Assembly (NCBI GenBank): GCA_023427845.1
Contig: JAEYZX010000115.1
Coordinates: forward strand, 1 to 10,169
Length of the DNA: 10,169 nt
Reading direction: 5' to 3'
From: Bacteroidota bacterium
GTDB taxonomy: Bacteria; Bacteroidota; Bacteroidia; Flavobacteriales; Flavobacteriaceae
Of this stretch, positions 1 to 6,158 are shown piece by piece. The translations under genes and the position numbers were made by a program. Under the pieces are notes generated by a model. That model did no database searches and had not been told where the DNA came from. It was given only the letters and a program-made list of their open reading frames with translations. Within the stretch, counting starts at the first letter, position 1. Each line of letters begins with the position of its first letter.

Positions 1-1
1 T

Positions 2-1312
2 GAAGAAACAAACGACTATCTAAAGAAGGACCTACTGCAGACAAAGAAAAAATCGCAGGCCTATCTCGACTCGATCGATGCCAGAAGCAATAAATTCAGC
101 CTTTTCGATTTCATCAGCGGATATTCGTACAAAAACTCGTTTAAGCGTTGGTCGGTGAATTACGACGGCCTTATGACCGGCATCGGATTCAATACTGTCC
201 AGGGTTGGAACATAAGCACCGGATTTTCTTACACAACCCAAAAAGAAGAAGACAGAACCTATACTTATATAGGTACAAAATTCAATTATGGTTTTTCGGA
301 AGAGAAAATCCGTGGCACGGCAACTTTTACACATAAATTCAACAATGTCGACAAAAGCACGATTTCGATTGCAGCCGGAAGCACGGTATCCCAATTCAAC
401 CCAAGCAACCCGATCAGCAGGATTGTCAATACGGTGAGTACGCTGTATTTTAAGGATAACTATATGAAACTGTATGAACGGAATTTTGCCAGCGCTTATT
501 TTGGGCGCGAAATAACAAACGGAATCAGTGCAACCGCGCGAATGGAATATTCCGAGCGAAATCCGCTTTTCAACACAACCGATTATGTTCTCATCAAAAA
601 CGACAAAGAATACACTTCGAACAATCCGTTGCTTCCGCTGGACAATTTCACTCCGCCATTCGAAAAACACAATCTGATAAAGGCGACTGTCACGGCAAAT
701 TTCAATATCGGACAGGAATACATCACGCGTCCCGACGGGAAATACAATATGCCAAATAATAAATATCCTTTCGTCAGTGCAGGGTTTGAAAAAGGATTTG
801 CGGCAAATGAACAGCAATACGAGTTCGAGCATGTTTTTGGCCGGATCCGATATGATGCTACTTTAGGAAACAAAGGCAATTTCGGACTCAACGTCCGAGC
901 GGGCAAATTCTTCAATGCCGATGAAATATCGTTTGTAGATTACAGGCATTTCAATGGGAACCAAACGCACATCGGAACCGATGACCGTTATCTGAATGTA
1001 TTCAACCTACTGCCTTACTATTCGGCGAGCACGAACGACAGCTACATCGAATTGCATTCGGAGCACAACGACAAAGGCTACATCATGAATAAGATCCCGT
1101 TGCTGAATAAACTGCAATCGACACTTGTTTTGGGATATCATTCTTTGATGGTACCGGATCGAAACCCTTATCACGAATTCTCGATAGGTTTGGACAATCT
1201 TGGTTTTGGAAAATTCCGCATGTTCCGTTTTGACTATGTCCGCTCGTACCAGCACGGCTATCAGGGAGATGGTGTTGTGTTCGGGCTTAAATTTCTTGGT
1301 ATCTTAGAATAA
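2..1312 (+). CDS. DUF5686-like outer-membrane protein, 3' part
   Basis: The frame is open from base 2 to a TAA at 1310-1312, giving 436 C-terminal residues; the start lies before the window, so this is a partial gene. The sequence is rich in alternating polar/aromatic stretches typical of outer-membrane beta strands (for example WSVNYDG, GWNISTGFSY, FRMFRFDYVRSYQHG near the end), with no soluble enzyme motif. By recall it resembles the C-terminal region of Bacteroidota proteins annotated DUF5686, which usually carry an N-terminal carboxypeptidase-like regulatory domain and a C-terminal barrel of roughly 800 residues in total. The function of that family is not established to my knowledge; location in the outer membrane is inferred. 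An ATG at 155 lies inside the gene and is not its start. Downstream lies a repeat array, then convergent murA. Confidence 0.75.
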   Translation, partial: EETNDYLKKDLLQTKKKSQAYLDSIDARSNKFSLFDFISGYSYKNSFKRWSVNYDGLMTGIGFNTVQGWNISTGFSYTTQKEEDRTYTYIGTKFNYGFSEEKIRGTATFTHKFNNVDKSTISIAAGSTVSQFNPSNPISRIVNTVSTLYFKDNYMKLYERNFASAYFGREITNGISATARMEYSERNPLFNTTDYVLIKNDKEYTSNNPLLPLDNFTPPFEKHNLIKATVTANFNIGQEYITRPDGKYNMPNNKYPFVSAGFEKGFAANEQQYEFEHVFGRIRYDATLGNKGNFGLNVRAGKFFNADEISFVDYRHFNGNQTHIGTDDRYLNVFNLLPYYSASTNDSYIELHSEHNDKGYIMNKIPLLNKLQSTLVLGYHSLMVPDRNPYHEFSIGLDNLGFGKFRMFRFDYVRSYQHGYQGDGVVFGLKFLGILE

Positions 1313-1330
1313 AGTTTCAACTTGTATACG

Positions 1331-1346
1331 TTGATTAGGGAATCAA
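1331..1346. other. Small perfect inverted repeat after the DUF5686 stop
   Basis: TTGATT-aggg-AATCAA forms a perfect 6-bp stem with a 4-base loop, 18 bases after the stop codon. No T-run follows on the plus strand, so it is not a classical intrinsic terminator. It may still mark or protect the transcript 3' end, or be an edge of the repeat array that follows. It could also be chance in AT-rich DNA. Confidence 0.25.
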
Positions 1347-2015
1347 GGGTTAAACCTCCAAGGTCTAGTATCGTTATTCCATACTGTTCAAAACAGGAAA
1401 TCCATACTATACGTTAAATTTGATCTGCATTTTTGTTGCTTCGTATGATAATAGTACATCAACCTCCAAGGTCTTAAACCTCCAAGGTTTAGTATTAAAA
1501 TTCCAGACTGTTCAAAACAGGAAATCCATACTATACGTTAAAATTTGAACTGCATTTTTGTTGCTTCGTATGATATTGCATCAACCTCCAAGGTCTTAAG
1601 ACCTCCAAGGTCTAGTATTAAAATTCCAGACTTTTCAAAACAGGAAATCCCCACGTTAAAATTTGAAATGCATATTCGATTTATTGTATCAACCTCCAAG
1701 GTCTTAAACCTCCAAGGTTTAGTATTAAAATTCCAGACTGTTCAAAACAGGAAATCCATACTATACGTTAAAAATTTGAAATGCATATTCGATTTATTGT
1801 ATCAACCTCCAAGGTCTTAAACCTCCAAGGTCTAGTATTAAAATTCCTGACTGTTCAAAACAGGAAATCCATACTATACGCTAAAAATTGATCTGAATGT
1901 ATGATCGATCCGTTCTTTAAGAAAAACAACCTCCAAGGTCTTAAACCTCCAAGGTCTAGTATCAAAAATCCCCCACTTCCAAAGTGAAAATCCATATCAA
2001 CCGTTAAAATTTCAC
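1341..2015. repeat. Tandem array of six ~108-124 bp dyad-containing repeats
   Basis: Six units begin at about 1341 (left edge degenerate), 1461, 1583, 1691, 1804 and 1928. Each unit opens with two direct copies of ACCTCCAAGGT (itself ACCT-CCA-AGGT) separated by a short TTAA spacer. Next comes TAGTAT, then a hairpin core CTGTT-CAA-AACAG, then ATACTA complementary to TAGTAT, then TTAAAATTTGA and a tail. Hairpin cores are at 1384-1396, 1508-1520, 1631-1643 (one mismatch), 1738-1750, 1851-1863 and 1974-1986. The last core reads CACTT-CCA-AAGTG, a different sequence with the same fold. Nested outer stems pair at 1366/1409, 1490/1533, 1720/1763 and 1833/1876; unit 3 lost its right half and unit 6 has ATATCA instead. 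Tails of units 1 and 2 match each other, as do those of units 3 and 4, which suggests growth by duplication. It lies between convergent genes and codes for nothing recognisable. Confidence 0.9.
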
Positions 2016-2016
2016 T

Positions 2017-2065
2017 TAAAAAAAATGGCCACGATACAAATTATTATTAATTCGTTCGTGACCAT
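2017..2065 (-). terminator. Likely intrinsic terminator of the murA operon
   Basis: ATGGCCACGA (2025-2034) and TCGTGACCAT (2056-2065) are inverted with a single mismatch and a 21-base AT-rich loop. Read on the minus strand, the hairpin is followed directly by a run of eight T (2025-2018), the layout of a rho-independent terminator. It sits 22 bases past the murA stop. The long loop makes it weaker than a textbook case. Confidence 0.6.
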
Positions 2066-2086
2066 GACCATTAATTAATACGAAAT

Positions 2087-3391
2087 TTATTCTCTGCTAA
2101 TCTTTGCTCCCAAAGCTCTCAGCCTTTCGTCAATGCGTTCGTAACCGCGATCGATCTGTTCGCTGTTTTGGATCGTACTGACGCCTTTTGCGGAAAGTGC
2201 CGCAATCAATAACGAGATTCCCGCACGTATATCCGGAGACGACATTGTGGTGGCTTTCAACTGCGATTTAAAATCATGCCCGATCACAACTGCACGGTGC
2301 GGATCGCAAAGGATGATTTTAGCACCCATGTCGATTAATTTATCCACAAAGAACAAACGGCTTTCAAACATTTTCTGGTGAATCAATACATCACCTTTTG
2401 CCTGCGTCGCTACGACCAATACGATACTTAGTAAGTCGGGCGTAAATCCCGGCCATGGTGCATCTGAAATTGTAAGTATCGACCCGTCGATGTCGGTTTT
2501 GACTTCGTAGTTTTCATGTGTCGGGATATAAATGTCATCACCGCGGCGCTCAAGGTTGATACCGAGTTTGCGGAAGACATTCGGGATAACGCCAAGATTT
2601 TCCCAGCTTACATCCTTGATCGTGATTTCACTTCGGGTCATCGCCGCAAGCCCAATCCACGAACCGATTTCGATCATATCGGGCAATATGCGGTGCTCAC
2701 ATCCGCCAAGTTTTTCTACGCCTTCAATAACCAAAAGATTCGACCCTACTCCGCTGATCTTTGCTCCCATCGAGATCAACATTTTGCACAGTTGCTGCAG
2801 ATACGGTTCGCATGCCGCATTATAAATACTTGTGGTTCCTTTGGCCAGGACAGCCGCCATGACGATATTCGCGGTTCCGGTAACCGATGCCTCGTCGAGC
2901 AACATTGTGGTTCCGGTAAGTTCAGTGGCCTCCACCCCATAAAAATGGTCTTCCTTATTATATCTGAATTTTGCACCCAAATTGATAAACCCTTCAAAAT
3001 GCGTATCGAGTCGGCGGCGGCCAATTTTATCGCCACCCGGTTTTGGGATGTATCCTTTTCCGAACCTTGCCAACAATGGCCCGACAATCATAATAGAACC
3101 GCGAAGCGATCCGCCCTCTTTTTTGAACGCTTCTGTTTCCAGATAACCCACATTCACCTCATCGGCCTGAAACGTGATGGAACCCGATCCGTGACGTTCA
3201 ATCTTTACGCCCAGGTTGCCCAGAAGCGTTATAAGTTTGTTGACATCGATAATATCCGGAAGGTTGTCTATCGTAACTTTCTCTGGCGTCAAAAGCACGG
3301 CACATAGGATTTGCAATGCTTCATTCTTTGCACCCTGCGGCGTAATTTCACCTTTAAGGCGGATGCCACCTTCAATTTTAAAAGTTCCCAT
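2087..3391 (-). CDS. murA: UDP-N-acetylglucosamine 1-carboxyvinyltransferase MurA (Asp-type active site)
   Basis: MurA transfers enolpyruvate from phosphoenolpyruvate to UDP-GlcNAc, the first committed step of peptidoglycan precursor synthesis in the cytoplasm. The 434-residue product has the family length and its landmarks: GAKNEAL near the N-terminus with Lys22 and Asn23; PGGDKIGRRRLDTHF at 118-132; PGFTPDL near 314-320 with the family's catalytic-region Asp; and DIRAGISLLIAAL at 387-399. The position of Cys115 in the E. coli enzyme (PGGC-IG) is Asp121 here (codon 3029-3031). Cys-to-Asp at this site is known from other bacteria to prevent covalent fosfomycin attack while keeping activity. 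I chose ATG at 3391; a TTG two codons upstream (3397) is possible but less likely. It is the last gene of a leftward operon, 39 bases after DUF4290, with a terminator downstream. Confidence 0.95.
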   Translation of the reverse strand: MGTFKIEGGIRLKGEITPQGAKNEALQILCAVLLTPEKVTIDNLPDIIDVNKLITLLGNLGVKIERHGSGSITFQADEVNVGYLETEAFKKEGGSLRGSIMIVGPLLARFGKGYIPKPGGDKIGRRRLDTHFEGFINLGAKFRYNKEDHFYGVEATELTGTTMLLDEASVTGTANIVMAAVLAKGTTSIYNAACEPYLQQLCKMLISMGAKISGVGSNLLVIEGVEKLGGCEHRILPDMIEIGSWIGLAAMTRSEITIKDVSWENLGVIPNVFRKLGINLERRGDDIYIPTHENYEVKTDIDGSILTISDAPWPGFTPDLLSIVLVVATQAKGDVLIHQKMFESRLFFVDKLIDMGAKIILCDPHRAVVIGHDFKSQLKATTMSSPDIRAGISLLIAALSAKGVSTIQNSEQIDRGYERIDERLRALGAKISRE

Positions 3392-3430
3392 GTTCAAAAA
3401 AGGAGTTATAATTAGGAAATTGCAACAAGG

Positions 3431-4138
3431 CTACTGAGGCTTCCTATTGCTTTTGTAGGGTTGGTTCTTATTGGTTTTGATGTTCTTTTTGATCGGTCCG
3501 CTTCCGGGAGCTGAAATCTTATTCGACTGGCGCTTGTTGGTACGCATCAAATCGGTTGTGTTCAGAAGCTCTTCCGTACTTTGAAGCATGTTGATCTTAC
3601 CGTCGGAAAGCTCATACAAATGTTCAAATATGACATCGTCCTTAACCGTGTCTTTGTTCCAGCTCAAGTAGGATTTTTTCATGTGGTTCGCAATCACCTT
3701 TATCAACGCGCTTTTTAATTCGCCGTCTTCCCATTTGTTGGCAACATCGATCATGAACTTGATGTTGTTACCGTAAAATCGGTACTTCGGAAAATTCTGC
3801 GGATACTGCAAAATCTCAGGCTTTAATTGAAGTACCTCGCGCGACGGGATCGGATAAGGCGAATCGACATCAATCCTGAAATCCGACATGATGAAAAGCT
3901 GATCCCAAAGTTTATGCTGGAAATCAGGAACATCCCGCAAATGCGGGTTCAGGCTTCCCATAACCTGTATGATGTATTTTGCGACTTTATTGCGTTGCTC
4001 GCGATCTTCGATTTCAGTCGCCTGATCGATGAGTTTTTGCAAATGACGCCCGTATTCGGGAATTATCAGATGCGGCCTCTCGGCATTGTACTCCAAATGA
4101 TGTACGACATCATTCGCATTTTCTTTTTGATACTTCAT
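3431..4138 (-). CDS. DUF4290 domain protein
   Basis: A 235-residue protein recognised by recall as the Bacteroidota-specific DUF4290 family, whose function is unknown. Visible landmarks are the N-terminal block LEYNAERPHLIIPEYGRH (15-32) followed by a helical QKLID segment, LNPHLRD (63-69), and a Trp/Tyr-rich middle. From about residue 196 the protein becomes a basic, Lys/Asn/Gln/Pro-rich tail that looks disordered and could bind nucleic acid, though this is inference only. There is no signal peptide or membrane segment, so it is probably cytoplasmic. Its ATG (4138-4136) directly follows the TAA of the DUF493 gene with no gap, and murA starts 39 bases downstream, so the three genes are almost certainly co-transcribed and possibly translationally coupled. 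Confidence 0.85.
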   Translation of the reverse strand: MKYQKENANDVVHHLEYNAERPHLIIPEYGRHLQKLIDQATEIEDREQRNKVAKYIIQVMGSLNPHLRDVPDFQHKLWDQLFIMSDFRIDVDSPYPIPSREVLQLKPEILQYPQNFPKYRFYGNNIKFMIDVANKWEDGELKSALIKVIANHMKKSYLSWNKDTVKDDVIFEHLYELSDGKINMLQSTEELLNTTDLMRTNKRQSNKISAPGSGPIKKNIKTNKNQPYKSNRKPQ

Positions 4139-4423
4139 TTATAGGGAAATTATACCTTCGATCGTCGAAACCTCGAGATATTTGTCGATAATTTGTTGAG
4201 AGCTTTGCATTTGAACTTCTATCGAAACGCTTGTAAACTTACCCGTCCTTGACTTTGTGGTCGCAATTACGGCGCCAACCAGGTCAAACGCATCGGTTAC
4301 CTGTTGCACATTAGTACCGACCGTTGGCACAATAAATTTAAAAAGGTATTGGGTTGGCCATTGGTTGCTGTTGTCCAGCTCTTCCTTGAGCCTTATGTAA
4401 AATTCTTCAGTCTTCTTGTCCAT
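4139..4423 (-). CDS. DUF493 (YbeD-like) small protein
   Basis: A 94-residue protein matching the DUF493/YbeD family by recall: the block WPTQYLFKFIVP (22-33), a central helix, then SRTGKFTSVSIEVQM (58-72), a beta-alpha-beta pattern like ACT-type regulatory folds. YbeD in E. coli sits by lipB and has no proven biochemical role, so no function is assigned. No signal peptide or membrane segment is visible. I start it at ATG 4423-4421; a TTG two codons upstream (4429) is also in frame. It is the first gene of the leftward operon with DUF4290 and murA. A perfect flavobacterial -7 box lies just upstream, so the leader would be only about ten bases. Confidence 0.85.
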   Translation of the reverse strand: MDKKTEEFYIRLKEELDNSNQWPTQYLFKFIVPTVGTNVQQVTDAFDLVGAVIATTKSRTGKFTSVSIEVQMQSSQQIIDKYLEVSTIEGIISL

Positions 4424-4436
4424 ATGCAAATAAACG

Positions 4437-4444
4437 CAAATATA
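4437..4444 (-). promoter_or_regulatory. -7 promoter element for the DUF493-DUF4290-murA operon
   Basis: The minus strand reads TATATTTG, a perfect TAnnTTTG box of the primary sigma factor of Bacteroidota, ending 13 bases before the DUF493 ATG. No TTG is visible at the expected -33 distance, so the upstream half is weak or absent. Confidence 0.6.
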
Positions 4445-4501
4445 CGATATTAGATTGTTAGATTATTTGATTTTAAATGTACTTCAATTACTTTTTTCAG
4501 G

Positions 4502-4572
4502 AGCTGTTCCGGTCATCCGCTGTGTCTTTTTTTCCGCAAGCTCCAAAAAAGGACGCCGCTGCTACCCGGGCT
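4502..4572. repeat. Long imperfect palindrome, REP/MITE-like intergenic element
   Basis: The centre pairs 4524-4533 (GTCTTTTTTT) with 4545-4554 (AAAAAAGGAC), ten pairs including one G-U, around an 11-base loop. Outside this, CGC(4519-) and GCG-type pairs, GGT 4511-4513 with ACC 4564-4566, and AGC 4502-4504 with GCT 4570-4572 extend the fold with bulges. The GC-rich flanks (CCGGTCATCCGC on the left, CTACCCGGGCTAGGG on the right) stand out from the AT-rich DNA around it. From memory, sequences of this layout, with a right end like GGGCTAGG, are dispersed in flavobacterial genomes; this is recall, not a search result. It lies between two divergent transcription units. Confidence 0.5.
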
Positions 4573-4628
4573 AGGGCCGGCTGCCGGGTTGATACCACTT
4601 CAAATTTTCGTGTTCGCGAATTCTTTAC

Positions 4629-4636
4629 TATTTTCG
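4629..4636 (+). promoter_or_regulatory. Possible -7 element for the AAA/NadR-like gene
   Basis: TATTTTCG matches TAnnTTTG at seven of eight positions and ends 17 bases before the GTG start. No convincing TTG lies at the -33 distance, so this is a weak call. Confidence 0.3.
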
Positions 4637-4653
4637 CGCCTTATTAAAAGCAA

Positions 4654-5193
4654 GTGCCAAAACAAATCATCGTCATCATCGGCGGACCGGGAACCGGGAA
4701 AACTACGCTGCTCGAAGCATTAAAAGACAAGGGATTCAGTTGCTTCCCTGAAATCTCACGCGAGGTCATAATGGAAGCGCGAAAGCAGGGAATCGAACAA
4801 TTGTTTCTGGAAAAACCCTTGCTTTTCAGCGAATTGCTGCTCGAAGGAAGGATAAAACAATTTCAAAATGCATGCACGGCGCCCGGAGACATCGTTTTCA
4901 TAGACCGCGGCATTCCCGATGTATTGGCATACATGCATTATATCGGCGACAGCTATCCGGCATCTTTCGATCTGGCGTGTAAGGATCACCAATATTCCCG
5001 GATATTCATCCTTCCGCCATGGGAGGAAATCTATACCAGCGACGAAGCGCGATATGAAACTTTCGAACAGGCACAGGTTCTCTACGGCCACCTGCGGGAA
5101 ACCTATACTGGCTACGGGTATGAATTGATCGAAGTGCCCAAAGACTCGGTCGAAAACCGCGTTAATTTCATACTGGAAAAACTTCAAAAATAA
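4654..5193 (+). CDS. AAA_28/NadR-like P-loop nucleotide-binding protein
   Basis: A 179-residue P-loop protein. The Walker A motif GGPGTGKTT is at residues 10-18, right after a hydrophobic strand. A Walker B-like strand DIVFIDRG (79-86) carries the DRG signature seen in nucleotide and nucleoside kinases. PWEEIYTSDEARYETFEQA (122-140) resembles the lid region of the AAA_28 family, which includes NadR-like and Ttd14-like predicted ATPases. The substrate is unknown; phosphoryl transfer to a small molecule or simple NTP binding are both possible. The protein is probably cytosolic. The start is GTG: an in-frame TAA at 4645-4647 rules out any earlier start. It is transcribed alone, divergent from the murA operon and directly convergent with the next gene, whose stop codon touches its own. 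Confidence 0.85.
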   Translation: MPKQIIVIIGGPGTGKTTLLEALKDKGFSCFPEISREVIMEARKQGIEQLFLEKPLLFSELLLEGRIKQFQNACTAPGDIVFIDRGIPDVLAYMHYIGDSYPASFDLACKDHQYSRIFILPPWEEIYTSDEARYETFEQAQVLYGHLRETYTGYGYELIEVPKDSVENRVNFILEKLQK

Positions 5194-5535
5194 TCACGCA
5201 CTTTTTGGCGTAAAAATAGTTCCCACCATTCGTTCGAGGTTCGAACCAAACAACGGTTTGCCGTCGGAATTGATAAACACACTGACTTCGCAACCCATTT
5301 CCCGGATGCTTCGCGTTAGCTGTTCAGCGCATTGCGGTTCCGAAGGATCGCAAATGATTGTAGTTGCCTCAATACCATATTCGCGATTAAGTTCAGACGC
5401 CAAAATCTCAAAGTGAGATGAGGAATCGGTTATCAGTATAATGTTGAAACCCGCAGATGCCAACTCATGTGCGAGCGAATATCTCGATTTGCCCGGCGAG
5501 GCCGCAATTATTGCAGTAGTCTTTTCCATTTTCAT
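5194..5535 (-). CDS. Truncated short-chain dehydrogenase-like protein
   Basis: A 113-residue product that resembles only the N-terminal Rossmann half of short-chain dehydrogenases: beta-strand TAIIAAS (6-13), helix SLAHELASAG, strand FNIILITD, then SELNREYGIEATTIICD (47-63) and CEVSVFIN (82-89). Full family members are about 230-270 residues with a catalytic Ser-Tyr-Lys set; all of that is absent. The cofactor motif TGxxxGIG is replaced by AASPGKSR (11-18) and the NNAG motif by NSDG (89-92), so dehydrogenase activity is very unlikely. It may be a decayed gene or a short nucleotide-binding relative with another role. ATG at 5535 is used; a second ATG at 5529 is possible. Its TGA directly abuts the stop of the convergent ATPase gene, leaving no space for a terminator. 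Confidence 0.6.
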   Translation of the reverse strand: MKMEKTTAIIAASPGKSRYSLAHELASAGFNIILITDSSSHFEILASELNREYGIEATTIICDPSEPQCAEQLTRSIREMGCEVSVFINSDGKPLFGSNLERMVGTIFTPKSA

Positions 5536-5676
5536 AGCATTTTAGGCCGCGCATCCAAAAGCCGTGCCATCTATCAAAACAGCTTTGTTGGATTCCTCAA
5601 AAAACACGGCGTAAGTATCGGTAAATCAGACATAAATTCGTGGCGATGTTGTAAATATCGCTACTCATTACCGCTT

Positions 5677-5684
5677 TACATTTG
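5677..5684 (+). promoter_or_regulatory. -7 promoter element for the lipoprotein gene
   Basis: TACATTTG is a perfect TAnnTTTG box ending 26 bases before the ATG. The nearest TTG (5649-5651) gives a spacer of 25 bases, longer than usual, so the -33 half is doubtful. The rest of the 175-base gap between the divergent genes shows no other clear signal. Confidence 0.6.
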
Positions 5685-5710
5685 CAGGTATTATCCTAAA
5701 ATTAATTACT

Positions 5711-6040
5711 ATGAAAAATTTAGCAACCTACAGGCTGGCGGCACTTTCTTTAGTGGCATGTTTTGTTTTTGCATGCGATTCCACCAGCAGCACCACGGCA
5801 ACCAACGGAACCGATAATACGACCGGGACCGCAATTGGTACATCGGCTCCTGAACCAACAAGAACCGGAACAACGGGCACAACCAGAAGTGACAACAGGA
5901 ATTCGACCGGTACTGCCGGAACAACCGGAACAAATGGGAATACTACCAATACGCCGGTAGGATCTTCAGCGCCCGGCACTGGCACTACAGGAACAACGGA
6001 AAACGGAACCAACACAACCGGAACCGGCTCAGGAAGATGA
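5711..6040 (+). CDS. Thr/Gly/Asn-rich low-complexity lipoprotein
   Basis: A 109-residue product with a type II signal peptide: basic start MKNLATYR, hydrophobic core, and a lipobox-like VFAC ending at Cys22 (an alternative LVAC ends at Cys17). After Cys22 the mature part is almost wholly Thr, Gly, Asn, Ser and Pro with no predicted fold. Two related blocks are visible, about 31-58 (ending SAPEPTRTGTTGTT) and 74-96 (ending SAPGTGTTGTT), which suggests an internal duplication. DST right after the lipid Cys (23-25) fits the Bacteroidota O-glycosylation motif D-(S/T)-(A/I/L/V/M/T), so a glycosylated, envelope-anchored linker or surface protein is possible; this is inference. I do not recognise a named family. 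It is a single-gene unit with its own promoter and terminator. Confidence 0.75.
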   Translation: MKNLATYRLAALSLVACFVFACDSTSSTTATNGTDNTTGTAIGTSAPEPTRTGTTGTTRSDNRNSTGTAGTTGTNGNTTNTPVGSSAPGTGTTGTTENGTNTTGTGSGR

Positions 6041-6054
6041 TTAAAGCACAAACA

Positions 6055-6080
6055 AAGCGGCTTTCGGGCCGCTTATTTTT
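6055..6080 (+). terminator. Rho-independent terminator after the lipoprotein gene
   Basis: AAGCGGC (6055-6061) and GCCGCTT (6068-6074) make a perfect 7-bp GC-rich stem with a TTTCGG loop, followed by ATTTTTT. It lies 15 bases after the TGA. Confidence 0.9.
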
Positions 6081-6108
6081 TATAGCATCCTAATTTGAAA
6101 ATGCTATA
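6081..6108. promoter_or_regulatory. Perfect 8-bp inverted repeat, possible operator
   Basis: TATAGCAT (6081-6088) and ATGCTATA (6101-6108) are perfect inverted repeats separated by 12 bases. There is no T-run after either side, so it is not a second terminator. The half-site spacing, centre to centre about 20 bp or two helical turns, fits a dimeric regulator. The spacer contains TAATTTG, one base short of a -7 box, 50-60 bases before the peptidase start. Confidence 0.4.
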
Positions 6109-6158
6109 CTAAACCAGCTCAATTCACTGTTATTAAATTAATTCCGAATAAAATTTTT

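Noticed and set aside
32..832. 266-residue minus-strand reading frame
   Set aside because: It is a shadow of the DUF5686-like gene, rich in Phe, Ile, Cys and Arg as expected from an antisense frame.
1545..1820. 91-residue plus-strand reading frame
   Set aside because: It is the translation of the tandem repeats themselves and has no independent coding features.
1341..2015. CRISPR array
   Set aside because: The units are over 100 bp and similar along most of their length, with no short constant repeat separating unique spacers, and no cas genes are present.
1341..2015. Integron attC cassette array
   Set aside because: No integrase or cassette genes lie between the repeats, and the attC end boxes (RYYYAAC / GTTRRRY pattern at conserved spacing) are not evident.
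2516..3307. 263-residue plus-strand reading frame
   Set aside because: It is antisense to the well-supported murA gene and shows no recognisable protein pattern.
3392..3397. TTG start two codons upstream for murA
   Set aside because: The ATG at 3391 begins the conserved MurA N-terminus directly; the TTG would add only two residues and no ribosome-binding signal supports it.
6081..6108. Second terminator behind the lipoprotein gene
   Set aside because: The inverted repeat is AT-rich, has a 12-base loop and is followed by no T-run on either strand; the GC-rich hairpin just before it already fills that role.
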